Shown here: piece by piece, positions 11,259-21,300 of the stretch
How the letters are laid out: each line of letters opens with the position of its first letter
How positions within the stretch are numbered: position 1 is the stretch's first letter
From: Turnera subulata
Lineage: Eukaryota > Streptophyta > Magnoliopsida > Malpighiales > Passifloraceae
Direction: 5' to 3'
DNA length: 64,000 nt
Assembly (NCBI GenBank): GCA_028386065.3
Contig: JAKUCV010006768.1
Coordinates: 1-64,000 of the forward strand
Position numbers and translations under genes: made by a program
The notes under the pieces: generated by a model
Databases searched by the model: none
Told to the model about the DNA's origin: nothing
The model's input: the letters and a program-made list of their open reading frames with translations, nothing else

Positions 11259-11390
11259 TTATCCGCCCCTGCTGGGAACTCCTCCTTTCCCAACTCTCAC
11301 AAATCTCTACGCTAAATCAATATCAATGTTCTTCATGTCCCTCATGTTTCAAAATCCTTACTGTTTGTTCTACAGATTGCGTAGGGGAAT
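10970..11390 (+). pseudogene. Copia-A protease fragment with a 170-bp insertion
   Basis: Around 10985-11010 the plus strand reads, across a shift, like the aspartic protease region (G-T-G-A-T-H). Around 11305-11375 it reads like the following copia segment (NVLHVPHVSKSLL). Between about 11095 and 11268 is unrelated sequence with a run of 30 C. The minus strand of that insert has TAGCTCAGTGG, a tRNA box A-like motif, so it may be another SINE-type insertion. The fragment ends at the miniature element at 11395. Confidence 0.5.
11229..11258. repeat. homopolymer of 30 C
   Basis: An uninterrupted run of 30 C lies inside the insert described above. Its exact length is unlikely to be reliable. Confidence 0.85.
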
Positions 11391-11394
11391 GATG

Positions 11395-11722
11395 TGTTGT
11401 TGTACTTTTAAACAAAATATTTGAGGAGGGAGTATTTGTATTGTAACAGGATAACACTAAAACAAGCATATCTCTTCATGCATATATTTCATAAATCCTG
11501 TTACACCAGGTTGTAGTGTGGCCACCCTGAGCTATATTCTCTGGTACCCCTTTGGTTCAGCACTTACAACAACCTTAACACAACGTACATTGACTGAACA
11601 TATATATAGGTATCACAAGAATAACTACCTATAACTATCAAATCTTATCACAAATACAAATCTAATTACATGTAGTAGTTTCCTACAAATAATACAACTC
11701 ATCAAAATTATTATTTTCAACA
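11395..11722 (-). repeat. miniature element LTR, outer left (3')
   Basis: It is 328 bases. The polypurine tract lies against its right side (minus-strand AAGGAGGGG), as expected for a 3' LTR on the minus strand. A TATA-like CTATATATATG sits on the minus strand near 11600. Confidence 0.82.
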
Positions 11723-12216
11723 CCCCTCCTTGATTTTGATGTTTGTAGATATGCATAACATTCATCAAGTCTTGCCAAGCTCCTCCTGCGTTTTAGAACT
11801 TTTCTTGTTTCTCTACAAAACAACACAACCTTCTTTCCTTGACATGACTTCAGCAAACTGTGAATGATGGTGTGGAATAACTTCATGCATACGTTGTAGA
11901 CTTGCATCTTGTCATTTATAATGCCATGCAATTGGCATCTGTCACAACACACCATTCACAACACACTAGGTTGCATTGTGACAACCCTTTAGTTACATCT
12001 GGCAACAACTCTGGTTACATCTGGTAACGACTCTGGTTTCATCTGGCAACAACTTTCGCTACATCTGGTAACTCTTTGGTTTCACATCAGGCAACCCATC
12101 TTGATCTTTTGGTTACATATATGGTAACCCCATTTTTTCTCAACATAGTATCCACTATGTTGGCATTTTTTTTTTTCATACTCTCAGGTCCTTCAAGAAA
12201 TAAGGTCTGCTACCAC
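11723..12216 (-). other. miniature element internal region, longer copy
   Basis: It runs from priming site (right) to polypurine tract (left). Near the left end the minus strand has a short frame (11683-11955) with a basic segment (RKVLKRRRSLARLDECYAYL) that is shared, with changes, by the other internal copy. It does not resemble a known domain. At 11985-12130 there are repeats of a GGTTACATCTGGTAAC-like motif, absent from the other internal copy, which explains its extra length. Confidence 0.6.
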
Positions 12217-12629
12217 TGTTGTTGTATTTTAAACAGGAGGAGAGAGTATTTGTATTGTAACAGGATAAAACCAAAGCAAGCATATCTCTTCATGCATATA
12301 CTTCATAAAACCTGTTACACCAGGTTGTAGTGTGGCCACCCTGAGCCACATCCTCTGGTAACCCTTTGGTTCCAGCCCTAACAACAACCTTTACAAAGTA
12401 TGTTACACCAAGTTGCAGTGTGGCCACCCTGAGCCACATCCTCTGATACCCCTTTGGTTCCAACACTTACAACAACCTTGAAATAAAACGTAGATTGACA
12501 GGACATATATATAGACATCCTAACAATAACTACCAATAATTTCTATCAACCTTATCACAAATACAAATCTAACTGCATTTAGCAGTTTCTTAAAAATATT
12601 ACAACAAATCAAAATCATTATTTTCAACA
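12217..12629 (-). repeat. miniature element LTR, central
   Basis: It is 413 bases, longer than the other two because a segment of roughly 90 bases (GTGTGGCCACCCTGAGCCAC and its surroundings) is duplicated at 12330-12480. Confidence 0.82.
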
Positions 12630-12973
12630 CTCCTCCTTGATTTTGATGTTGTAGACATGCATAACATTTATCAAGTCTTGCCAAGCTCCTCATTCGTTGT
12701 AGAGCTTTCTTGTTCCTCCGAAACACAACACAGCCTTCTTGACATGACTTCAGCAAACTCTGTGGATGATGATGTGGAATGACTTCATGCATAAGTTGTG
12801 GACTTGCATCTTGTCATATATCATGTCCACGCAATTGGCATCTTTCACAACATAATATCCACCATGTTGGCCAATTTTTTTCCCCACAACATAGGTATAT
12901 GCAGCCTATGTTGCCACATTTTTTTTTCTTTTTCACACTCTCAGGTCCCTCAAGATATAAGCTCTGCTACCTT
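12630..12973 (-). other. miniature element internal region, shorter copy
   Basis: Its 344 bases contain the same short basic frame (minus strand, up to 12792; KALQRMRSLARLDKCYACL) next to the polypurine tract, and the priming site at its right end. There is no Gag or Pol domain. Conservation of the frame between two internal copies may only reflect recent tandem duplication. Confidence 0.6.
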
Positions 12974-13303
12974 TGTTGTATTTTTAAACAAAATATTTGA
13001 GGAGGAGAGAGTATTTGTATTGTAACAGGATAATACCAAAGCAAGCATATCTCTTCATGCATATACTTCATAAAACCTGTTACACCAGGTTGCAGTGTGG
13101 ACACCCTGAGCCACATCTTCTGGCACCCCTTTGGTTCCAGCACTTAACAACAACCTTAACACAACATACATTTACTGGACATATATATAGGCATCATAAG
13201 AATAACTTTCTATAACTATCAAATCTTATCACAAATACAAATCTAACTGCATGTAGTAGTTTCCTACAAAAAATACGACTCATCAAAACCATTATTTTCA
13301 ACA
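12974..13303 (-). repeat. miniature element LTR, outer right (5')
   Basis: It is 330 bases, followed by TGATG and not by a polypurine tract, so it is the 5' LTR of the minus-strand array. Confidence 0.82.
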
Positions 13304-13350
13304 TGATGTGTTTTTTTTTTTTAATTTTACCCTAACCATTTTTGCATTGA

Positions 13351-13422
13351 GGATCAAGTAACCAGGAGGCCACTACTCCGAGGTCCAAGTAACCAGGAGG
13401 CCACTACTCCGAGGTCCAAGTG
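13351..13422 (+). repeat. 30-base tandem duplication
   Basis: AAGTAACCAGGAGGCCACTA and the bases after it occur twice in direct succession. They sit in the low-conservation linker of Copia-A. Confidence 0.75.
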
Positions 13423-14400
13423 ATGGCAGTCTGTACCGATTATCTGCTTCTTCCTCTCCACAGTTGTTCTCAGCCATTTCCACCATACTTGGACAACAGT
13501 TTCCTCTTTTTTTTCCCAAGTCACACTCCTTATCGACAAAAATCACCCTCTTTGCCTCTGCCTGGTAATTCTTTCATTCTCACTCCCTCTATAACTTCCA
13601 CTACTCCTCAACTCTCTATTCTTGTGGTGGAACAAGTCACACCATTGAGTCGAACTCAACTACAATCATATATCTCTTCCTTAGTATAGATGCATCAAAT
13701 AGCTCCTCGAGCTCAGATACCTCCCTTGCTTCTTCTCCAACTCCCTCCCCCTCGCCTCTACTTGCTCCAACATAAAAACAACATACAATGACATTATGTG
13801 CCAATCCTAAACCTTCCTACCATTATTGTCATTCCTCCCTTCTAAGACAAATGACTGACCACCCAACAACCGAACCGACCTGCTACAGTGAAGCTAAAAA
13901 GCGCAAAGTTTAGAGAACTGCTATACCTGAGGAAATGAATGCCTTGGTTCAGAATAACACTTTGCAACTGGTACCAAGTACTCCGCAGATGAATATTGTG
14001 GGTAGCAAATGGGTATTTTGCATCAAAAGGAAGTGTGATGGTTCGATTGAGCGATATAAATCTTGTCTTGTAACTAAAGGTTATCACCAATGGGTAGGAA
14101 TAGATTATGAGGAGACCTTTAGCCCAATCGTGAAACCCACAACCATTCACCTTATACTCACTCTTGCTACTATCTAGGGATGGTCTTTGAAACAACTTGA
14201 TGTCCGTAAGCCTTCCTCAATGGAAAGATTATTGAGGAAGTCTATATGGCATAGCCCACAGATTTTGTTGATGCCAACAAACCCAATAATTCAAAAATTG
14301 CTTTATGGATTAAAATAGGCGCAACTAGCATGGTATTCTCGCTTGAGTTTATCTCTGGTAGCTCATGGTTGCACAATTTCCAAGTTCGATCCATCCATGC
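13420..14400 (+). pseudogene. Copia-A linker and RT fragment
   Basis: A Ser/Pro/Thr-rich linker (13420-13800) is followed by the start of copia RT: NIVGSKWVF, then IERYKSCLVTKGYHQ, then GIDYEETFSPIVKPTTIHL, then LKQLDV and, after shifts, LYGLK. The catalytic YVDD box would come next but is absent, because the fragment stops where the minus-strand LINE begins. The remaining part of the enzyme resumes only as RNase H at 45541. Confidence 0.75.
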
Positions 14401-14410
14401 TATCACTTGC

Positions 14411-17351
14411 CTAAACAAAGGCTACCTTACATACCACCCCATGCCAATCCCTAAGTCCATCTGCCGAAATGAGAAGATCACCAATACTATATGGGAATGA
14501 GGGTTGTCTTACTTTGATCCAAGCAATTGTTCTAAGGAGGATGATATTGAAAGTTCGACACTTGTCAACATCCATTTCATAAAATATTTTTCTGTTTCTG
14601 CCAAGCCACACACTCCATAAAACAGCAAAAAAGATGGTCATCCAAGAGGATCTTGCATAGGCCGTCCTTGCAAAATCAGACCACTGAAAAAACAAATCCT
14701 CAAGCTTGTATCACATACACCACTGCACTCCCCCACCAGTACCCAATCTTCATCCGTAAACTCCATGTAACATGGCAATGAAGAGAAAGGTGATCTCTAC
14801 TCTCAATTATATCCAAGCAAAAAACACACATTGATTCCTCTATGTTGATGATATTACGGGAAAGTAGAGTTGACTTTGTCACTAAACTGTGATGGAAGGC
14901 CATCCATAGAAAACAATCGACCTTAGGTGGGATGAGACCAAGCCATACATTTGGTAATGGGGTTGGGGCGAGAGAGAAGAAACTAGGACACAATAGCCAT
15001 CTTTAGAATAATACTCACCAGTGTTATTTCTGCACCATCTCCAAACATCTGGACAATCATCTTTTAGTCGAAAATCACGCAGCCAATTTTTAATAGTCAC
15101 TAATCTTCTGCCTCCCAAGAAAACAGGGCCCGTCTCCATTGAAGCTCAACACTCCAGCCGCCTTCATTCGTGCCAACAAATGGCATCCCGAACCACCACA
15201 TCTTGATTAAGTGCAGCCATAAAGAGCCTAGGAAAGATCTGTTTCAATACCTTACCATCTAGCCAACAATCATGGCCGAATTTGCACCTCTTTCCATCAC
15301 CAACAACAAGACTAGCCAAATCATTTAGGCCTCTAGCATCCACGCAACTGACACCCGCCTTCGCAATCCTACGCCAAGTTCCAGAAGCACCACTGAGATT
15401 GAAAGAAGGCCACGATTCAGCGACCTCCATTCGTTAACAGTGATCAACGATTCTAGCCCAAGCAGGAATATAGTCCGGAGTTTGAGAGATAGAGATGAAA
15501 CGCCACATCTATTTAAATTATAGGCTTCTATTTTTAAGTAGAATTGATTCAATTCCCAGTCCTCCACTTCCTTTAGGCCTTGCAATTCGATCCCATGCTA
15601 CCAAGCACATCTTTCTTCGGTCTCCACTGCCACTCCATAAAAAATTTCGCTCTACAGACAATCTTCTTAGCAACACCTGCTGGAATTTCATAAAGGAATA
15701 AATAATAAATTGGCAAACTAGAAAGCACAACCCTAATCAGAGTCACCCTTCCCAATGATAAGAATCTTCCTTTCCATGAGGCAAGACGAGCCCGGATGCG
15801 ATTATGAACAGGTTCCTATGATTTAGAATTCCTCATGTTGGCCCCAATCAGTAATCATAAATATACAACAGGGAGCTTCTCCATTCTGCTTTGAAGCTTT
15901 TGCACAATCTCTCTTGTTTCACTATCCAAGATATTCACCCAAAAAATAGTACTCTTATAAAAATTGATTTGCAATCCGGACATAGCTTCAAAGCATCTTA
16001 GACATCTCTTAAGATTAAGGAGAGAGTCTAAATCATCTGGCGAGATGATCAAGGTATCGTCTGCAAATTGTAAAATTGTAGGTACCTGATGAGATAATTG
16101 AGGCTCCTTTACCACACCAGTCGAAACAGCGTTTTTCACCAGTACAACCAACCCTTCTGCAACTAGGTTAAAAAGAAAAGGAGATAATGGATCACCTTGT
16201 TTAAAGCCTTTGAAGGTTTTGAATTTCCCAGAAGGTGAATCATTCACTAAAACATTAAGCCAAAATTCTCAACACAACACCGAATCCACCTACACCATTT
16301 AAACCCAAAGCCCATTGCTTCTATAGTGTCCACGAAGAAAGCCTAAGACACAGAGTCATAGGCTTTCGTGAAGTCAATTTTCCAAAGAAAGGCTTTGCTC
16401 CCAGATCTCTTAATAAGATGAATTATTTTTGACACCGTAAAAATACAATCCAAAATCTGTCTTCCTTCAATAAAAGCAAACTGACTATCACTGACTAAAA
16501 TTGGTAGAATTCTCTTCAATCTCATAGCCAGAACATTAGAAGACACTTTATAAATACCATGAATCAGGCTTATTGGCCTAAAATCATCAAAAGAAAGGGC
16601 ATCTGGTTTGTTTGGAACTAGGGTGAGAAAAAACACAATTAATTCCTCTAGGTAAGGAACTGTTGTTGAAAAATTCATTGAACAAATCCACAAAATCATC
16701 ACCAATTAATTCCTAAGCTTTCCTGTAGAAGGCAAAAGTAATCCCATCTGGCCCCGATGCTTTATCCCCATCTCAATCGTACACAACCCTCTTGATTTCT
16801 TCCTTATCAAACGACACTTCCAACATAGTTCTCTTGCCATCATCAAGCTTTCTATACTGTAAGGAAGTTGGCACAGTGGTCCAGCATGTTGCGGCCCCCT
16901 TAACTCACACGTCCCGGGTTCGATCCGGAGAAACGTAGAGGTATAGAAAATGCACCTGTTGGGAGCGGTTAAATATGTTGGACCCCGCTCGTGGTCTTAG
17001 GCTAAATGCCCGGGAAGCGAGATTGGGTGTCGAGCCACGAATGAGATTAGTCTGGCTTGTCGAGCTGGGATACTCATTAGTATAAAAAAAAAAGGATCCG
17101 GATAGATATCTCACCTTTGGAGGCGATTTGAATAGATTAGCAAAAAAATCCTTGGCAGCTATTTTAATGGCTTCGGGTTCATCAAGAAGAACACCATCAA
17201 CAAAAATTCTGAATGGAATTTTTCCGGCCCCTATTGCAAGCCATGGCATGGAAGAACTTGGTATTTTTGTCTCCTAAACTCAGCCAAGTTACTCTGAACA
17301 TCTGTCTCCAAAGGCTCTCTCTGTCTCTATCTTGTAGAACAACCAAATTGA
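14411..17351 (-). pseudogene. L1-type LINE: RT and zinc-binding region, broken
   Basis: Read on the minus strand from 17350 downward there is WRQMFRVTWLSLGDKNTKFFH (the linker before RT). Then come RT motifs FRPISLIHGIYKV, FIEGRQILD and DFTKAYDSVS (16343-16705), GFKQGDPLSPFLF and the catalytic FADDT (codons F-A-D-D at 16056-16067). The C-terminal zf-RVT-like region follows at 14411-15140. This is the ORF2 order of plant non-LTR LINEs, which copy by target-primed reverse transcription. The endonuclease domain is missing. Frames change at least six times, and a SINE interrupts it at 16862-17103. Confidence 0.85.
16862..17103 (+). mobile_element. SINE inside the LINE, plus strand
   Basis: Box A-like TTGGCACAGTGG at 16868-16879 and box B GGTTCGATCC at 16917-16926 have the spacing of a pol III promoter. 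The 3' end is a run of ten A (17094-17103). LINE coding resemblance continues on both sides, so it inserted into the LINE. I could not define flanking duplications. Confidence 0.75.
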
Positions 17352-17990
17352 AAAAAAAGCAAAGTAATAACAACTTCCACCAAATCGACTAATCAGCAAC
17401 CCAACAACAGCTTTTGTATTTTTTTTAAGAGAACCTCCAACTTTATTAGCAAAATAGCTATCAATAAACAATATTCATCATCCGTGTCAAAATATGAACC
17501 CCAAGGGTCTTATTTATACTAGTCTAATTCTAAACCCTAATAGACTTAGACTTGTAAATAAAATAAAAAGACTTTATGTTACTATTCATGCAGATACTAT
17601 TCATGTGAATAGTGATCCCTAACTCCTAAGTGGATTGGAATTATAATTCCAATTCCCTAATGGACTAGGCTAAAATAGATAAAAATAAACCCAACTTAAA
17701 CAATTAAAGCCCAACAATTAATGACCTAATTAATAAATAAAACCCAGCCGAAATATTAATGGTCCAAATAATAAAAAATTCTGGCAATTATAATAGTAAA
17801 ATAGACAATGTCGGTATGGACCCCACTTCCTCCAGGTAGCATGTCGTTGTGGGGGCCACTCTTCTCTAAGCTTGATCTCCATCTTTTCTTAAATTTCTTG
17901 TAAGAACGAATCTTGGACAAGATTCTAAAAATGAGCTTCTGATGATGAACTTTATGCTTGTTGGAATACATTCAAGCACCATACTTGTCG
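17352..17990 (-). mobile_element. LTR-like sequence of unknown family
   Basis: No gene is visible. On the minus strand there is a TATA-like AGTATAAATAAGACC (complement at 17505-17519), then AATAAA about 65 bases downstream, the arrangement of an LTR promoter and polyadenylation signal. AT-rich sequence with GGGCTTTAATTG-like phrases lies upstream. It separates the LINE (left) from the SIRE-like element (right). I could not find its other LTR. Confidence 0.35.
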
Positions 17991-18060
17991 CCATTGTCGT
18001 CTCCAACGTAGCCTTGGCATGCATCATTCTTCAACTCTCCAAGCTTGCCTAGGTGGGTTG

Positions 18061-20760
18061 CATCATGCAAGAATAGATACTCAAACTCTATGGCATAGGA
18101 GGCTCGGGCATGCAAATCTTGAACTCATCTCAATTTTGTCAAAGAAAGGTTTGGTTGAAAGACTGCCAAAATTAAAATACGAAACAGAAACCAAATGTCA
18201 AGCATGTCAGCTTGGTAAACAAATCAAAAGTTCTTTTAAGCCAAAACATGTGGTATCAACCTCTCGACCTCTTGAACTCTTACATATTGATCTATTTGGT
18301 CCTATGAGATCTGTGAGTCTTGGAAATAAAAAGTATGCATTTGTCATAGTAGATGATTATTCAAGATTTACATGGGTTCTCTTTCTTTCATAAAAGGATC
18401 ATGCATGTTATGAATTTTGCTCACTTGTTAGGAAATTACAAAATGAAAAGGGTTATAAAATTTCTAAAATTAGAAGTGATCATGGAGGGGAATTTGATAA
18501 CTCTACCTTCAAACACTTCTATGAACAATGGCATTGAACACATATTTTCGACTCCAAGAACACCTGAACAAAATGGGATTGTTGAAAGGAAGAATCAAAC
18601 CTTGCAAAAAATGGCTAGAACTATGCTTAATGAGCATAAGTTTCCTTCCTATTTTTTGGCCGAGGGTTTGAACATAACATACTATGTTTTAAATTGAAAA
18701 GACACCTTATGAGATTTGGTACGAAAGAAAGCCAAATATTGCATACTTTCGCATATTTAGCTCTAACTGTTATGTTTTGAATACAAAAGATAATCTTGAC
18801 AAGTTTCAAGCTAAGTCTGATGATGGTATATTTCTTGGATATTCATTAAGTAGTAAAGCTTATCGTGTATAAAACAAAAGAACTATGGTTGTTGAAGAAT
18901 CTATGCATTTGGTGTTTGTTGAGATTAACTTGAATGATCTTAGTGATGATACAAAAGCTGAGTTTACTCCTGAGAATCATCCACAAATTATTGAATTTGA
19001 TGAGACAAAAGATGAGCAACCTCCTGGTTCCGAGTTCCTCCCGAACTATGACTCAACAACATTTCGCTCCTCCCGAACTAAATGTTCCGAGTAATGATGT
19101 GCAACCAAATGTTCTGAAATCTAGCTCAAGCTCACAACTAAAAAATACTGAGGTTCAAGCACCAAAAGGCCACTCAGCTGAGGCCATAATGGGTGATCCA
19201 GGAAGAGGAGTAACAACTAGATCCACAGTGCAAAACATCAACTCACATCTTGCATTCTTTTCTCAAGTAGAGCCTAAGAATGCCAAGGATGCCATACGCG
19301 ATGAAAGCTGGGTGATGACAATGCAAGAGGAGCTTAATCAGTTCGAAAGAAATAATGTGTGGGAGCTTGTTGCAAGAACAAAAGACCATCCTGTTATTGG
19401 AACCAAATGGGTCTTTAGGAACAAGCTTGATGAATCAGGAATTATGGTAAGAAACAAAGCTCGAATGGTTGCACAAGTGTACAGTCAAGAGGAAGGTATT
19501 GATTATGATGAGACCTTTGCACCAGTAGCTAGACTTGAATCCATTTGCATGTTGCTTGCATTTACATCATTTAAATCTTTCATACTTTATCAAATGGATG
19601 TCAAGAGTGCTTTTCTAAATGGATATATCATGGAAAAAGTATATGCAGAACAACCTCCAGGATTTGAAAACCATGAGCACCCACAACATGTTTACAAGTT
19701 AAAGAAAGCATTGTATGGTAACGAACTCCTAGAGCTTGGTATGATAGATTAAATCCATATCTTATTTCACAATATTTTACAAGAGGAAAAGTAGACTAAA
19801 CTCTATTCGTGAAATCTAACAAAGATGATATCATTGTTGTACAAATATATGTTGATGATGTTTTATTTGGTGCTACTAACGAATCTCTTTGTATGGAGTT
19901 TGAAAAGCTTATGCATAATGAGTTTGAAATGAGGATGATGGGAGAACTAAATTTCTTCCTAGGATTTCAAGTCAAGCAACTTGATGGTGGCATTTTCCTT
20001 AATCAAGCAAAATACACACGTGAGCTGCTGAAAAAATTTGGCTTGAATGAAGCCAAAACTAGTCCAACACCAATGAGCACTAGCACCAAACTTGACAAGG
20101 ATGAGAATGGTAAGGATGTTGATTTAAAATTATATAGAGGCATGATAGGTAGTCTCCTTTACTTTACAGGTATAAGACCCGAAATTATGTATAGTGTTTG
20201 CTTGTGTGCTAGATTTCATTATGCCCAAAAGAATCTCATCTTAGAGCTATCAAGTGCTTCTTCAAATATTTAAAAGGAATATCATCTTCAGGCTTGTGGT
20301 ATCCTAATGTAAACTCTTTTGAGCTAACAAGCTATTCAGATGTAGATTTTGCAGGATGCACCCTTGATAGAAAAAGTACAAGTGATATTTGTCAACTACT
20401 TGGACAATCGCTTGTATCTTAGTCAAGTAAAAAGCAAAATTCAGTGGCTACTTCTACAACCGAGGCTGAATATGTAGCAGCTGGTGCATGTTGTGCACAA
20501 GTGCTATGGATGAAATACTTGCTGATTATGGACTAACTTTTAAGTATGTTCCTATCTTTGTGACAACTCAAGTGCCATCAATTTAACCAAAAATCCGGTG
20601 CAACATTCTCGAACCAAACACATTGAAGTGAGATATCATTTTATTCGAGACCATGTGTTGAAGAAAGATGTGGCTATTGAGTTTGCGGGAACTAAAAATC
20701 AATTGGCTGATATCTTCACCAAACCTTTGAAGGAAGATTAATTCACCAAAATCAGACTTG
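18061..20760 (+). pseudogene. SIRE-like Pol: integrase, RT, RNase H (broken)
   Basis: The first motif is LWHRRLGHANLELIS (GAG-pre-integrase), followed by the zinc-finger part CQACQLGKQ. The integrase core has HIDLFGP, VIVDDYSRF and, after a shift near 18390, TPRTPEQNGIVERKN. RT has KWVFRNKLDESG, QMDVKSAFLNGY and the catalytic YVDD at 19848-19859. RNase H follows with EAEYVAAG and LADIFTKPLKE near 20700. Shifts or stops occur near 18390, 18700, 19750, 20270 and several times in RNase H, so the copy is dead. The YVDD box is intact. Confidence 0.82.
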
Positions 20761-21300
20761 AGCTTGGAATTTGCATTTACCATAAGTATTCTTATTTGGC
20801 TTCACTTTTGGCTTTTATGTGCTGATGCATATTATAACATATTATACACATAAACACTTGGAAAATATTCAATTGTCACACATTCCACGCTTGCACTAAG
20901 CATAAGAGCATATGAAGACAAATCATGGCTGTAATCGAATCATCAAGGACATCAAAGAGCAAGTGCTGCAGTATTTGGTTCATTAATGAGCCAAAACCTA
21001 TTCCAACGGTCCATGTGCATCTCTTAATGGAAAAGAAGAAAAGAAAAGCAGGGTCAAAATGGGGAGTTTTGACAAACGGTTAAGTAGTGTATCCCACGTT
21101 TGACACAAAGTGAAAAAAAGCTGCAAAAAGGTGGAAGTTACATTTATGGATGTGGTCGGGTATCTCTCCATAAAATTCGCGACTACCTCTCTCTTTCCTC
21201 CATTGCCCACTTTCCTTTCAACTCCCACTTTTAGTTATCCTCTCAAACACAATAACTTCCAAATAACCCTAGAAATTCTTCTCCATCAAGAGGACTAACA
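20761..21300 (+). other. spacer between pol and env-like region
   Basis: No frame or motif is recognised. In SIRE-like elements a spacer separates pol from the env-like frame, which fits this position. Confidence 0.4.

Larger units (their letters stand above)
11395..13303 (-). mobile_element. three-LTR miniature element (TRIM-like), minus strand
   Basis: Three LTRs (11395-11722, 12217-12629, 12974-13303) alternate with two short internal regions (494 and 344 bases). On the minus strand each LTR runs TGTTGAAAATAAT…CAACA. Next to the LTRs are priming sites (GGTAGCAGAGC at 12961-12971; TGGTAGCAGACC at 12204-12215) and polypurine tracts (AAGGAGG type at 11723-11733 and 12630-12640). The outer flanks carry the 5-bp duplication TGATG (11390-11394, 13304-13308). 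The internal regions have no enzyme domains. The form LTR-internal-LTR-internal-LTR is the classic product of unequal recombination between element copies. Confidence 0.85.
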
